A stretch of DNA of 64,000 nucleotides from Hyphomicrobiales bacterium (GTDB lineage: Bacteria; Pseudomonadota; Alphaproteobacteria; Rhizobiales; Xanthobacteraceae): NCBI GenBank assembly GCA_017305535.1, contig JAFKKN010000003.1, forward strand, positions 124,001-188,000, given 5' to 3'. Both the position numbers and the translations under genes were made by a program. The notes beneath the pieces are model-generated. The model worked only from the letters and a program-made list of their open reading frames with translations, had not been told where the DNA came from and ran no database searches. Shown here piece after piece: positions 53,837-63,513 of this stretch; positions within the stretch are counted from its first letter, which is position 1; the number at the start of each line of letters is the position of its first letter.

Positions 53837-54286
53837 ATGGGCATGAACATCGCGGGAGCATCGGGCGGCGGACGCGGCCGGCGTCGGCGCGCGGCGCCGA
53901 TGGCGGATATCAACGTCACTCCGATGGTCGACGTCATGCTGGTGTTGCTCATCATCTTCATGGTGTCAGCGCCGCTATTGACGGTTGGCGTGCCGCTCGA
54001 TCTGCCGCAGACCCAGGCCAAGAGCCTCGATCAGGACAAGAATCCCCTGACGTTGTCGGTCAATCTCAAGGGCCAGGTGTTTCTCAACGATACCGAGATC
54101 GCCATCGACGAACTGGTGCCGAAGCTGAAAGCGATCACCGAAGCGCGTGCCGGTATGGACGAGCGAATTTTTGTACGTGGCGACAAGAAGGTTGATTACG
54201 GCACCGTCATGAAGGTGATGGGGCGGCTGTCGTCCGCCGGATTCCGTCGTGTCGCCTTGGTGACCGAGGTGGAGCAGGGAAGCTGA
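53837..54286 (+). CDS. tolR: Tol-Pal system protein TolR
   Basis: 149 residues. Cytoplasmic start, then a single membrane helix with the proton-path Asp in ITPMVDVMLVLLIIFMV-type segment (NVTPMVDVML), and a periplasmic ExbD/TolR domain. ATGs at 53837 and 53843 are both possible. It lies 30 bases after tolQ and two before tolA. Confidence 0.94.
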   Translation: MGMNIAGASGGGRGRRRRAAPMADINVTPMVDVMLVLLIIFMVSAPLLTVGVPLDLPQTQAKSLDQDKNPLTLSVNLKGQVFLNDTEIAIDELVPKLKAITEARAGMDERIFVRGDKKVDYGTVMKVMGRLSSAGFRRVALVTEVEQGS

Positions 54287-54287
54287 G

Positions 54288-55232
54288 GTGAAAGTCGACA
54301 AGACCCTCGTCGCGTCGGTAGCCCTGCACGTGCTCGTGATCGGGTGGGGTCTCGTGTCGTTTTCAGCTCGCTCGCTGGAAGCGCCGCCGCCGGAGTCGAT
54401 GCCGGTCGATATCATCTCCGCCGATCAATTGTCGAAGATCACCGCCGGCAGCAAGACCGGCGAGAAGGAAAAGCCGAAGCCTCTGGTCGAGAAGGTCGCC
54501 GAGGCGAAACCGGTCGACGATACCGCCGGCAAGATCACCGAAAAGCCCGAAGTAAAGACCGAGGCCGCGCCCGAGCCGCCGCCGAAGCCGGTGGAAAAGC
54601 CCGTCGAGAAAAAGCCTGATCCGCCGAAGCCGGTCGCCGAGCACAAGCCAAAGGACGAGCCGAAGCCGATTGAGAAGAAGCCTGATCCGCCGAAGGTCGA
54701 TCCGATCGCGGAGGCACTGAAAAAGGACGAGGCCAAGAAGCCGACGCCGAAGCCGCAGGCCAAGGCGGCGCCGCCGAAGCCGCCGGAGCCGAAGCGTGAG
54801 CGCACCTTCGATCAGTCTAAGATCGCTGCCTTGCTCGACAAACGCGATCCGACGCGCCACGCCGCGACGGGCGAGCAGCTCAACTCAACGGCGTCGCTTG
54901 GCGCCGCGCACGGCACTGCTGCCACCCTGTCGCAATCCGAACTCGATGCCTTGCGGGCACGGCTAACCAAATTGTGGAACGTACAGGCCGGCACCGAGCA
55001 TCCGGAAGAACTGATTGTCGATATCCGCATCCGTCTGACGCCCGACAAGCGGCTGGCGGCTCCACCGGAGATCGTATCCCGTGGCTCGTCGCCGCGTTAT
55101 CGGGCGGCTGCGGATGCCGCCATGCGCGCGGTGTTGCAGGCTCAGCCTTACGATATGCTGCGGCCCGGGACTTACGATCAGTGGAAGGATATGATTGTCA
55201 CATTCGATCCGCGCCAGATGTTCAACGGCTAA
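54288..55232 (+). CDS. tolA: Tol-Pal system protein TolA
   Basis: 314 residues from a GTG start immediately after tolR. An N-terminal membrane anchor (LVASVALHVLVIGWGLVSF) is followed by a long Lys/Pro/Glu-rich periplasmic stalk (about 55-175) and a globular C-terminal domain (RLTPDKRLAAPP, ADAAMRAVLQAQPY) that contacts TolB and Pal. Sequence is typical of the divergent alphaproteobacterial TolA. Confidence 0.92.
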   Translation: MKVDKTLVASVALHVLVIGWGLVSFSARSLEAPPPESMPVDIISADQLSKITAGSKTGEKEKPKPLVEKVAEAKPVDDTAGKITEKPEVKTEAAPEPPPKPVEKPVEKKPDPPKPVAEHKPKDEPKPIEKKPDPPKVDPIAEALKKDEAKKPTPKPQAKAAPPKPPEPKRERTFDQSKIAALLDKRDPTRHAATGEQLNSTASLGAAHGTAATLSQSELDALRARLTKLWNVQAGTEHPEELIVDIRIRLTPDKRLAAPPEIVSRGSSPRYRAAADAAMRAVLQAQPYDMLRPGTYDQWKDMIVTFDPRQMFNG

Positions 55233-55264
55233 TGTTTTACCGATACTCCTGAAGTGAGCGAGCG

Positions 55265-56617
55265 ATGCCCCTGATGTCATCTTTTCCGTCCGCAATGTCG
55301 TTGACTCGCCGGCACGCACTGATCGGCGGCGCGGGTGTCGCCGCCGGCCTTTTGCTGCCGTCGCTGGCGCGGGCGCAAACCCGCTTGCAGGTGACGGAAG
55401 GCAACGTCGCGCCGCTGCCGATCGCGATTCCGAATTTCGTTCCGGGCACGCCATCGGACGGCGAGGTCAGCAACGGTGTGGCGCAAGTCATTACCAATAA
55501 CCTCAAGCGCAGCGGCCTGTTCGCGCCGATCGATCAGGCGGCTTTCATCGAGAAAATCACCAATATCGATTCAGCGCCGCAGTTTGCGAACTGGAAGAGC
55601 ATCAACGCGCAGGCGCTGGTCACCGGCCGTATGACGCGGCAGGGCGATGGCCGGCTCAAGGCTGAATTTCGCTTGTGGGATGTCGCGTCGGGGCAGCAAC
55701 TGACAGGTCAGCAATACTTCACGTCGCCGGAATACTGGCGGCGCATCGCTCACATCATTTCCGACCAGATCTATGAACGCCTCACTGGCGAAAAGGGCTA
55801 CTTCGACAGTCGCGTGGTGTTTGTCGATGAGAGCGGCACGGCGCAGCGTCGCGTCAAGCGGCTGGCGCTGATGGATCAGGATGGCGCCAACGTGCGCTAC
55901 CTGACCCGTGGTTCCGATCTGGTGCTGACGCCGCGGTTCTCGCCCTCGACGCAAGAGATCACCTATATGGAATTCGGGCAGGGCGATCCGCGGGTCTACC
56001 TGTTCAATATCGAAACCGGACAGCGCGAGATCGTCGGTAATTTCCCCGGCATGTCGTTCTCGCCGCGATTCTCTCCGGATGGTCAGCGCATCATCATGAG
56101 CTTGCAGCAGGGCGGCAACTCGAACCTGTTCGTCATGGATCTCCGCTCGAAGTCGACGACGCGGCTGACGGACACGCCGGCCATCGACACCTCGCCGTCC
56201 TATTCGCCGGACGGGGCGCGGATCTGCTTCGAGTCCGATCGCGGCGGAAAGCCGCAGATTTACCTGATGCCCGCCGGCGGCGGCGGTGCGCAGCGTATCT
56301 CGTTCGGGGAGGGGAGCTACTCGACGCCGGTGTGGTCACCGCGTGGCGACTATATTGCCTTCACCAAGCAGGGCGGGGGACAGTTCGCGATCGGGATCAT
56401 GAAACCCGATGGATCGGGCGAGCGCATTCTGACATCCGGCTTCCACAACGAAGGTCCGACGTTCGCGCCCAACGGTCGCGTCGTGATGTTCTTCCGCGAT
56501 CCAGGTGGCGGCGGCGGACCCTCGCTTTACACCGTGGATATCTCCGGCCGAAACGAACTGAAGGTGCCGACGCCGGGTTATGCCTCCGATCCCGCATGGT
56601 CGCCGCTGTTATCGTAA
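55265..56617 (+). CDS. tolB: Tol-Pal system beta-propeller protein TolB
   Basis: 450 residues. An RRHALIGG leader with a hydrophobic stretch ending LARAQT is twin-arginine-like. It is followed by the TolB N-terminal domain and a six-bladed propeller with repeats such as [24 protein letters not shown] and [10 protein letters not shown]. It is periplasmic and links TolA to Pal. pal itself does not follow directly. Confidence 0.95.
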   Translation: MPLMSSFPSAMSLTRRHALIGGAGVAAGLLLPSLARAQTRLQVTEGNVAPLPIAIPNFVPGTPSDGEVSNGVAQVITNNLKRSGLFAPIDQAAFIEKITNIDSAPQFANWKSINAQALVTGRMTRQGDGRLKAEFRLWDVASGQQLTGQQYFTSPEYWRRIAHIISDQIYERLTGEKGYFDSRVVFVDESGTAQRRVKRLALMDQDGANVRYLTRGSDLVLTPRFSPSTQEITYMEFGQGDPRVYLFNIETGQREIVGNFPGMSFSPRFSPDGQRIIMSLQQGGNSNLFVMDLRSKSTTRLTDTPAIDTSPSYSPDGARICFESDRGGKPQIYLMPAGGGGAQRISFGEGSYSTPVWSPRGDYIAFTKQGGGQFAIGIMKPDGSGERILTSGFHNEGPTFAPNGRVVMFFRDPGGGGGPSLYTVDISGRNELKVPTPGYASDPAWSPLLS

Positions 56618-56803
56618 ACGATCCGTTAACGCACTCAACTGCCACGTGCGAATAACGACCGATTGTCCGTAGTCAACTGAAACGGCGGTTGTATCGCGAC
56701 ATTTGGCGGGACATCGCAATATCTTGGTAACGATGTTCGCTCAGGAAGACTTCATCTGCACGCGGTATGACTGTGGGGCCTAAACAGGGTCCGCGCGCAG
56801 ACG

Positions 56804-59128
56804 ATGCAGTTGTTCGAAACAAAAAGACGGCACCAGGACGAACGGTTGTCGCCGACGATTTATGCGGCGCTCGTGGATTCGCTGTTCATGAATCCCGCGC
56901 CGATGATCTTTGGCGCGTTCGGCCCCGCGATCGCGGCCGCCGTCGTTGCTTTCGTCACGGGTGATATCTGGTGCTGGCTCAGCGTGCCGCTGTTCATCGC
57001 GGTCGGGATCGCACGCGCCTATCAGATGTATCGCTACAAGCGGCGGAATGCGGGCCTGACCGTCAGCGAGGCCGTTGTCTGGGAAAAGCGTTATCGGATC
57101 GGCGCCATCGCCTATGGCCTTGCCCTCGGTATCTGGGGCGTGACGGTGTTGATGCGCACCGACGACGCGGCCGCGCATATGCTGTGCGTGACGACGGTTG
57201 TCGCCTACACCTCCGGCGGAGTCGGCCGGACATTCGGACGTCCGAATATTTTCCATCTTCAGGTGCTTCTGGGATGCGGTCCGGTTTTCATCGCCCTGAT
57301 AGCATTCGGCGGCATCTATTATTATGCACTTGCGCTGCTCAGTTTCGTGTTCTTCGCGGCGATCCGCCGGCTGACGTCGAGCCTGCAACGCATCTATGTC
57401 AACGCCTGGATCGCACGCGAGCGCGAGGCGGCGCTGGTCAGTCAGTTCGATACCGCATTGAACAACATGCCGCACGGTCTGTGCATGTTCAATGTCGACG
57501 GGCGTCTCGCGGTAATGAACCATCGTTTCAGCGAGATGATGGGATTGCCCGGAGAAGTCGTGCTGCGCGGCGTCCATGCGCGTGAGATTGTTGCGGAGTG
57601 CCGACGTTCGGAAATTCTCGCGGAAGACAGCGCGAACCTGATCCTGTCGGAGATCGAAAATTCGCAGGCCGGAGAGATCATCACGGTGGAGCCGCATGCG
57701 GGGATGCGGGCGCTGTCGTGGACTTTCCAGCCGATGGCCGGTGGCGGCAGCGTCGTGCTGGTCGAAGACATCACCGAACGGCGCATGGCCGAAGCCAAGA
57801 TCACGCATCTGGCGCGGTTCGACGAACTCACCGGCTTGCCTAATCGGGTCAATTTCCGCGACGAGATCGAACGCTTGTTGGCTCAATCGCAAGGCTCGAC
57901 GTCAGCATTGCTGTTTATCGATCTCGATCAGTTCAAGCAGGTCCACGATACGCTGGGTCATCCATGCGGCGACCGGCTGCTGTGCATGGTCGCCGACCGG
58001 CTGCGCGAAATGATGCGGGCGGACGATTTTGTCGCTCGTTTCGGCGGTGACGAATTCGTCGTGTTCCAGCGCAACATCACCTCGAACGAGGATGCCGCCA
58101 GCCTGGCGCGGCGCATCGTCGAGCGATTGAGCGAGCGCTACGAGATCGACTTGCATCTCGTCGAGATCGGCGCCAGCGTTGGCATCGCCGTCACCTCGCC
58201 ATCGATCAGCGCCGACGTTCTGCTCAAGAATGCCGATATGGCGCTCTATCGCGCCAAGGCCGACGGCCGCGGTACCTTCTGTTTCTTCCGCGAGGAAATG
58301 GCGGAGACGGTGGAAGCGCGCCGCATCCTCGAACTCGATCTGCGGCGGGCATTGGCCGACGAAGAGTTCGAATTGTACTATCAGCCACTGGTCAACTTGA
58401 AGTCAGGGCGAATTCTGACGTGCGAAGCGCTGCTGCGCTGGAATCATCCGGAGCGTGGGACGGTGTCTCCCGTTGACATCATTCCGGTCGCCGAGGATAT
58501 GGGCCTGATCGTCGATCTTGGTCGCTGGATTTTGCGCAAGGCCTGCATGGAATGCATGAAGTGGCCGGACGGTGTCAGCGTCGCGGTCAATTTCTCGTCG
58601 CAGCAGTTCCATCAGCGTGATGTGCTCAGCGAGGTTCGTTACGCTCTGGAGGTGTCGGGATTGCCCGCGAAGCGCCTCGAGGTCGAAATCACCGAATCGT
58701 CGCTGCTGCGCAATACGCAGTGGACCCGCCACGCGCTGACGCAATTGAACAATGAAGGCGTGCGAATTTCGCTCGACGATTTCGGGACCGGCTATTCGAG
58801 CTTGAGTTATCTGCACAATTTCCCGCTTCACAAGGTGAAGATCGACCGCTCGTTCCTTGAAGGGATCGACACCGATCGTCCCTTGACGCTGCTTCGCGGC
58901 GTTGCACGGCTTAGCGCCGATCTCGGCATGTCCGTGGTGGTCGAAGGCATCGAGACGAACGAGCAGCTTGAACTGATCAGCGCGGATGGCACCGTCACCG
59001 AAGCGCAGGGATATCTTTTCAGCCGGCCGGTTCCGGCAACGGCGATCCGTCAATTGCTGAGTGCTTCGCACGGGCGTCGACCGTCCGAAAACAATCTTGT
59101 CGCATTGCCGTCGCGATCGACGGGGTAG
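56804..59128 (+). CDS. Membrane PAS-GGDEF-EAL cyclic-di-GMP protein
   Basis: 774 residues. Several N-terminal membrane segments (about 25-190) lead to a PAS domain (about 215-335), then a GGDEF domain with intact FGGDEF and an EAL domain with intact EALLRW, the ITESSL Glu, DDFGTGYSSL and VVEGIET. Both synthesis and breakdown of c-di-GMP are therefore possible. It lies between tolB and pal, an unexpected place for a signalling protein. Confidence 0.93.
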   Translation: MQLFETKRRHQDERLSPTIYAALVDSLFMNPAPMIFGAFGPAIAAAVVAFVTGDIWCWLSVPLFIAVGIARAYQMYRYKRRNAGLTVSEAVVWEKRYRIGAIAYGLALGIWGVTVLMRTDDAAAHMLCVTTVVAYTSGGVGRTFGRPNIFHLQVLLGCGPVFIALIAFGGIYYYALALLSFVFFAAIRRLTSSLQRIYVNAWIAREREAALVSQFDTALNNMPHGLCMFNVDGRLAVMNHRFSEMMGLPGEVVLRGVHAREIVAECRRSEILAEDSANLILSEIENSQAGEIITVEPHAGMRALSWTFQPMAGGGSVVLVEDITERRMAEAKITHLARFDELTGLPNRVNFRDEIERLLAQSQGSTSALLFIDLDQFKQVHDTLGHPCGDRLLCMVADRLREMMRADDFVARFGGDEFVVFQRNITSNEDAASLARRIVERLSERYEIDLHLVEIGASVGIAVTSPSISADVLLKNADMALYRAKADGRGTFCFFREEMAETVEARRILELDLRRALADEEFELYYQPLVNLKSGRILTCEALLRWNHPERGTVSPVDIIPVAEDMGLIVDLGRWILRKACMECMKWPDGVSVAVNFSSQQFHQRDVLSEVRYALEVSGLPAKRLEVEITESSLLRNTQWTRHALTQLNNEGVRISLDDFGTGYSSLSYLHNFPLHKVKIDRSFLEGIDTDRPLTLLRGVARLSADLGMSVVVEGIETNEQLELISADGTVTEAQGYLFSRPVPATAIRQLLSASHGRRPSENNLVALPSRSTG

Positions 59129-59293
59129 TGGTTTTTTGATTCCGACCTTTGCAAGGAGGCTCCCCGAACGGGCCTCGATTATTGATATCGGATCGTTGGA
59201 ATTCCCGCAGTGCAACTGAGTGAGCAACACGCGCCTCGATCGCGCTTGTGCACACAGCATTAACCTTACTGCTTTGATAGCTTTGCACTTCGC

Positions 59294-59309
59294 TTAAGAA
59301 AGCATTAAC
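59294..59309 (+). promoter_or_regulatory. CtrA box upstream of acyltransferase gene
   Basis: TTAA-GAAAGCA-TTAAC matches the CtrA consensus exactly and lies 48 bases before the acyltransferase start. Another TTAAC half-site is near 59263. Expression timed by the cell cycle is suggested. Confidence 0.62.
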
Positions 59310-59357
59310 TTTTGTAAATGCACCGCGCGTTGCTCAGGACTGCGCAGGAATCTTGCG

Positions 59358-60098
59358 ATGAGTCAGGCTGAACAGACCCGGGGTCGCCAGTTCGAACGTG
59401 GCATCGAACTTCTCGATCGCGTCGACTATCAGTTGGCGGAAACCGACGCCGAGAAGGACGAGATTTATCGCCTGCGTTATCGCGCCTATCTTCAGGAAGG
59501 CGCCATCCTGCCGAACCGTGATCACAAGATCAGCGATCGGTTCGACGACCTGCCGAACAGTTGGATATTCGGCATTTGTCTCGACGGAGAGCTCGTCAGC
59601 TCGCTGCGCATTTCCGTTGCCTCACCTGAGCATCCGGTCACCCCTTCGGTGGAGGTGTTTCCGGAGTTGCTGAAACCTGAGCTGGCCAAGGGCAAGGTCA
59701 TGGTGGACCCGACGCGTTTTGTCGCGGAGCCCGCGCGCGCCAGCCGGTTTCCCGAATTGCCCTATATGACGCTGCGGTTGGCCTACGTCGCTTGCCAATA
59801 CTTCAATGCGGACATCGGATTAGCCTCCGTGAGGGCGGAACATCAGGCATTCTACCGCCGGATCTTCCTCCGCACCCTCGCGCCGCCGCGCGACTATCCC
59901 GGCCTGATCAAGCCGATCAGTCTGATGGCGATTGATTTTCCGGATCAGCGGGACAAGGTTTTCGCGCGTTTCCCTCACTTGCGCTCAAGTTACTTCGAGC
60001 GTCGGATGTTGTTCGAGCGACGACACTCGCGGAACCCATCTATCGTGCGATTGCCCGAACGGCCGTTCGAACGCGCCTCGATCGTCCCGAGGTCATAG
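59358..60098 (+). CDS. FeeM/LuxI-like GNAT acyltransferase
   Basis: 246 residues. The pattern (YQLAETDAEKDEIYRLRYRAYLQEGAI, then GICLDGELVSSLRISVASP and DPTRFVAEP) resembles the N-acyl amino acid synthase FeeM and autoinducer synthase fold, where an acyl chain from acyl carrier protein is transferred to an amine. Bradyrhizobium-type genomes carry such genes next to GGDEF/EAL proteins. Product unknown; a signal molecule or lipid is possible. CtrA box upstream. Confidence 0.72.
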   Translation: MSQAEQTRGRQFERGIELLDRVDYQLAETDAEKDEIYRLRYRAYLQEGAILPNRDHKISDRFDDLPNSWIFGICLDGELVSSLRISVASPEHPVTPSVEVFPELLKPELAKGKVMVDPTRFVAEPARASRFPELPYMTLRLAYVACQYFNADIGLASVRAEHQAFYRRIFLRTLAPPRDYPGLIKPISLMAIDFPDQRDKVFARFPHLRSSYFERRMLFERRHSRNPSIVRLPERPFERASIVPRS

Positions 60099-60362
60099 GT
60101 TTCGGCGAAACTCGCATTCCGGAAGGGATTGTCGGTCCGCGCCAATCCCGGGCGCCTGCTTCCGGGTCGCGCCGCGCAGGCTCATATTCCCATTCACTTT
60201 CATGCCATATTTGCTCGCCATTAACCATCCCGTCCGGTTGTTGGTGGCTGACGGCATTTGATTGGTTCTGGCAACGTCTCATCAAGGTTGATGGAACGTT
60301 CGCTTAACCAACCCCCTGTAGACCGGGTCATCAGACAAAATCGTGAGCGTGGAGGCTCCGGA

Positions 60363-60860
60363 ATGACCTATCAAAAGCGATTCCTCCAGGGATTGAAGTT
60401 GGCGGCTGTGCTGGCAGTGGCGCTGTCGATGGGCGCCTGCGCCAACAAGAACGGGCTTGGGGCTGACGGAGCAGGCATGGCTGGCGCCGCGACGCCGGGC
60501 AGTCAGCAGGATTTCGTGGTGAATGTCGGCGATCGCGTCTTCTTCGAGAGCGACCAGACCGATCTCACTCCGCAGGCTGTCGCGACGCTGGAAAAGCAGG
60601 TGCAGTGGCTGCAAACCTACAATCGCTACTCCTTCACGATCGAAGGTCATGCGGACGAGCGCGGCACGCGTGAATACAACATCGCACTCGGCGCGCGTCG
60701 TGCCCAGGCGGTGCGATCGTTCTTCATCTCGCGCGGCATTCCGGCCCAGCGGATGCGCACCATCTCCTACGGCAAGGAGCGGCCGGTCGCGGTTTGTAAC
60801 GATATCTCATGCTGGTCGCAGAACCGCCGCGCGGTCACCGTGTTGAACGCTAGCTCCTGA
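60363..60860 (+). CDS. pal: Peptidoglycan-associated lipoprotein Pal
   Basis: 165 residues from the ATG with GGAGG eight bases upstream. Lipoprotein signal with Cys near residue 24 (SMGAC), then an OmpA-like peptidoglycan-binding domain (VFFESDQTDLTPQAVATL, EGHADERGTREYN, RMRTISYGKERP). It anchors the outer membrane to peptidoglycan and works with TolB. Confidence 0.95.
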   Translation: MTYQKRFLQGLKLAAVLAVALSMGACANKNGLGADGAGMAGAATPGSQQDFVVNVGDRVFFESDQTDLTPQAVATLEKQVQWLQTYNRYSFTIEGHADERGTREYNIALGARRAQAVRSFFISRGIPAQRMRTISYGKERPVAVCNDISCWSQNRRAVTVLNASS

Positions 60861-60888
60861 TCCGTGCGATCACCGGGTTGATTTTTGG

Positions 60889-60917
60889 CCGGCGCCTTCG
60901 GGCGCCGGTTTTGTTTT
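60889..60917 (+). terminator. Rho-independent terminator after pal
   Basis: CCGGCGCC-TTCG-GGCGCCGG, an eight-base perfect stem with a stable UUCG-type loop, followed by TTTTGTTTT. It is the strongest intrinsic terminator in the window, ending the pal transcript before cpoB. Confidence 0.88.
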
Positions 60918-61106
60918 GACGATGAATCGTCGCAGCAGAAAACGAAGATCTGATTTTGCCAGAAGCGTCAGTGCGCGCTATTATTTAGGGGATCACGGGT
61001 GCGATCTATCCGGTGATTTGAGCCGAATCCGTGTAGTCACATTTTTGGCGTACTCCGACCCTCAAGCTCGAGTTCCAGAACGGCGCCATTCATTCGTCAG
61101 GCTAAC

Positions 61107-62138
61107 ATGTCAGTCAGAACTGCAAAGCTCGCGTTTCCTCAAATCGCGCGCGTCACGGTCGTGGCCGCGGCGCTTGCGATATCCTCGTCGTCGGTACTTG
61201 CGCAAAACTATGACGATGACAACGGCGATCCGGCGATGAGGGTCGAGCAACTGGAGGGTCAGTTGCGACGGCTCACTGGCCAGAACGAGGAATTGCAGCA
61301 CCGTAATCGCATGCTCGAGCAGCAGCTCCAGCAGTTGCAAGGTGCTGCCGGCGGCCAACCCGCTGGCGCGTCGGCGAATGTCGCGGGCTCCCCACCTGTT
61401 CAGCAGGTCGCCCCGGCTGGAGCCGGCTACGGACAGCCGCCGCAGCGTCAACCGTCGTATGGCCAACCGTCCACACAGTCATCCGTCGCGGGTCAGCCCT
61501 CGGGTCCGCAGGAGCAGGTGCCGATCGCGCGCGGGCCAGGCCGCGGCGACGCATTTGATCCGAGCCGCAATCCCAACGCGCCGGGGGCGCCGCGTGTTCT
61601 CGGCAGCACGCAGCAGGTCCCGGCCAGCCAGCAAGCTCCGGTCGGTGCGCCCGGCGGCCGCGATGCCGGCGAACCGCTCAATCTGTCCAATGTCGGGAGC
61701 CCGTCGCAGTCCGACAACGGTGGCGGGGGAGGGTTGACCACCTTGCCGCCTTCGGCGTCGCCGCGCGATGAATTCGATCTCGGCATCGGTTACATGCAGC
61801 GCAAGGACTATGCGCTGGCCGAGGAGACCATGCGCAATTTCAGCCGTCGTTACCCGAACGACCGGCAGGTGGCGGATGCCCAGTATTGGGTCGGCGAAAG
61901 CCTGTTCCAACGTCAGAAGTATCGCGAAGCCGCCGAATCTTTCCTTGCCGTCACCTCGAAGTACGATACCTCGGCGAAAGCGCCGGACGCGTTGCTGCGG
62001 CTGGGCCAATCGCTCGCGGCGCTGAAGGAAAAGGAAGCGGCCTGCGCCGCGTTGGGCGAGGTGGCGCGGAAATATCCGCAGGCGTCGCGCGGCATCAAAC
62101 AAGCGGTGGATCGCGAGCAGAAGCGGGTGAAGTGCTGA
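61107..62138 (+). CDS. cpoB: Tol-Pal system-associated TPR protein CpoB (YbgF)
   Basis: 343 residues. Signal peptide (cleaved near VLAQ), an N-terminal coiled coil (about 45-75; EQLEGQLRRLTGQNEELQHR), a long Pro/Gln/Gly-rich linker and C-terminal TPR repeats (YMQRKDYALAEETMRNFSRR, VGESLFQRQKYREAAESF). CpoB coordinates peptidoglycan synthesis with Tol-driven outer-membrane constriction. Confidence 0.93.
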   Translation: MSVRTAKLAFPQIARVTVVAAALAISSSSVLAQNYDDDNGDPAMRVEQLEGQLRRLTGQNEELQHRNRMLEQQLQQLQGAAGGQPAGASANVAGSPPVQQVAPAGAGYGQPPQRQPSYGQPSTQSSVAGQPSGPQEQVPIARGPGRGDAFDPSRNPNAPGAPRVLGSTQQVPASQQAPVGAPGGRDAGEPLNLSNVGSPSQSDNGGGGGLTTLPPSASPRDEFDLGIGYMQRKDYALAEETMRNFSRRYPNDRQVADAQYWVGESLFQRQKYREAAESFLAVTSKYDTSAKAPDALLRLGQSLAALKEKEAACAALGEVARKYPQASRGIKQAVDREQKRVKC

Positions 62139-62276
62139 GCTTGAGGAACTGCGTCGGTTGACGGCCGATCCCGATATCTCCGCCCAAGATTTCAGGATGG
62201 TCAGATTTCAAGGACGCATGCCGGCTCATGACCTTGCGCCTGGATTGTGCCATCGTCCCGCTTCGCGGGGGTGATG

Positions 62277-63326
62277 ATGTCGGACGATCAGTCGCCAATT
62301 TCGGCTAGCGAAGCCAGGTCGCTATTCGCGGAGTGGAAGCAGTCTCCGTCGTTGATTCTTGCTGTGTCGGGTGGCCCGGACTCGGTCGCGATGCTTTGGC
62401 TCGCTGCCCGCTGGCGCCGTGCATTGAAGCGCGGACCCCGACTTGTCGCGGTTACCGTCGATCATCAGTTGCGCCCCGAGGCTGGACGAGAGGCGGCCGG
62501 CGTCAAGCGATTGGCGCGAGACCTTGGCGTTGAGCATCGCACCTTGCGGTGGCGCGGCGCCAAGCCTGCGACCGGAGTGCCGGCAGCAGCGCGCGACGCG
62601 CGTTATGCCTTGTTGCTGAAGGCCGCGCGTCAATGCGAGGCCGCCCATATTCTCACGGCTCATACCCGCGACGATCAGGCCGAAACGTTCCTGATGCGAA
62701 TGGCTCGCGGGAGCGGCATTGCAGGCTTGGGGGCGATGGCGCGGCAGTCGCCGCGCCAAGGTGCGATCGTCGTGCGGCCCTTGCTTGACGTGCCGAAGGC
62801 GCGGCTGCTGGCGACGCTCGACAAAGCGGGGGTCCCGTATGCGTTCGATCCAACCAACATCGATGCCAAATATACTCGCCCGCGGTTACGGGCCTTGATG
62901 CCGCTATTGGCGGCCGAGGGATGCAACGCGCGCAATCTGGCCCGGCTGGCCGGCCGGCTGGGGCGCGCCAATGCGGCCTTGGAGTTGATGGCCGATGGCG
63001 CCGAACGATTTTTTGCACTCCGTGATGGCGGGGCGCCGCAGCCCGGTTTTGATTTTGATGCATTTGTCGCACTGCCCGAGGAAATCAGGGTTCGTGTCCT
63101 GCTGCGGGCGATCGGTCGCGTGGGTACCGAGGGGGTCCCTGAACTTGGCAAGGTCGAGGCTTTGCTAGGGGCTATTGAAGCCGCGGGGTCGATCTCCGGA
63201 AAACCTGGAACCGCCGGCCGGCTCCGACAAACTCTCGCCGGTGCCCTGATCACCGTCGCGAGGGGGCGTATTCGCGTCGAGTCTGCGCCGCCGCGGCGGA
63301 AGGCCGGGCCAAACCGGGGCGGATAA
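62277..63326 (+). CDS. tilS: tRNA(Ile)-lysidine synthase TilS
   Basis: 349 residues; starts at GTG 62271 and ATG 62274 are also possible. PP-loop ATP-pyrophosphatase motif SGGPDS, with HQLRPEAGREA and the HTRDDQAETFLMRMARGSG core. It modifies the wobble C of tRNA-Ile(CAU) to lysidine, an essential step in decoding AUA. It is followed by ftsH as in most related genomes. Confidence 0.93.
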   Translation: MSDDQSPISASEARSLFAEWKQSPSLILAVSGGPDSVAMLWLAARWRRALKRGPRLVAVTVDHQLRPEAGREAAGVKRLARDLGVEHRTLRWRGAKPATGVPAAARDARYALLLKAARQCEAAHILTAHTRDDQAETFLMRMARGSGIAGLGAMARQSPRQGAIVVRPLLDVPKARLLATLDKAGVPYAFDPTNIDAKYTRPRLRALMPLLAAEGCNARNLARLAGRLGRANAALELMADGAERFFALRDGGAPQPGFDFDAFVALPEEIRVRVLLRAIGRVGTEGVPELGKVEALLGAIEAAGSISGKPGTAGRLRQTLAGALITVARGRIRVESAPPRRKAGPNRGG

Positions 63327-63513
63327 AAGCGTCGGAGATCGGCTAGATAGTGACGATAATTGCCATTATTTGAACCCAGAATGCATTCAATGGCATCCAG
63401 ATGCGCTAAATAGTCCTGACCAGTTCCCTTGGCAGGGGCTGAAGCGACACTTAAATTAAGAATATCCGTCCAAGGCAGGAGGTCGCGCGACGCGCGGCCA
63501 CGAAGGAATCTCG

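Noticed and set aside
56780-57892. Minus-strand frame opposite the GGDEF-EAL gene
   Set aside because: Shadow of the N-terminal membrane and PAS part; no domain.
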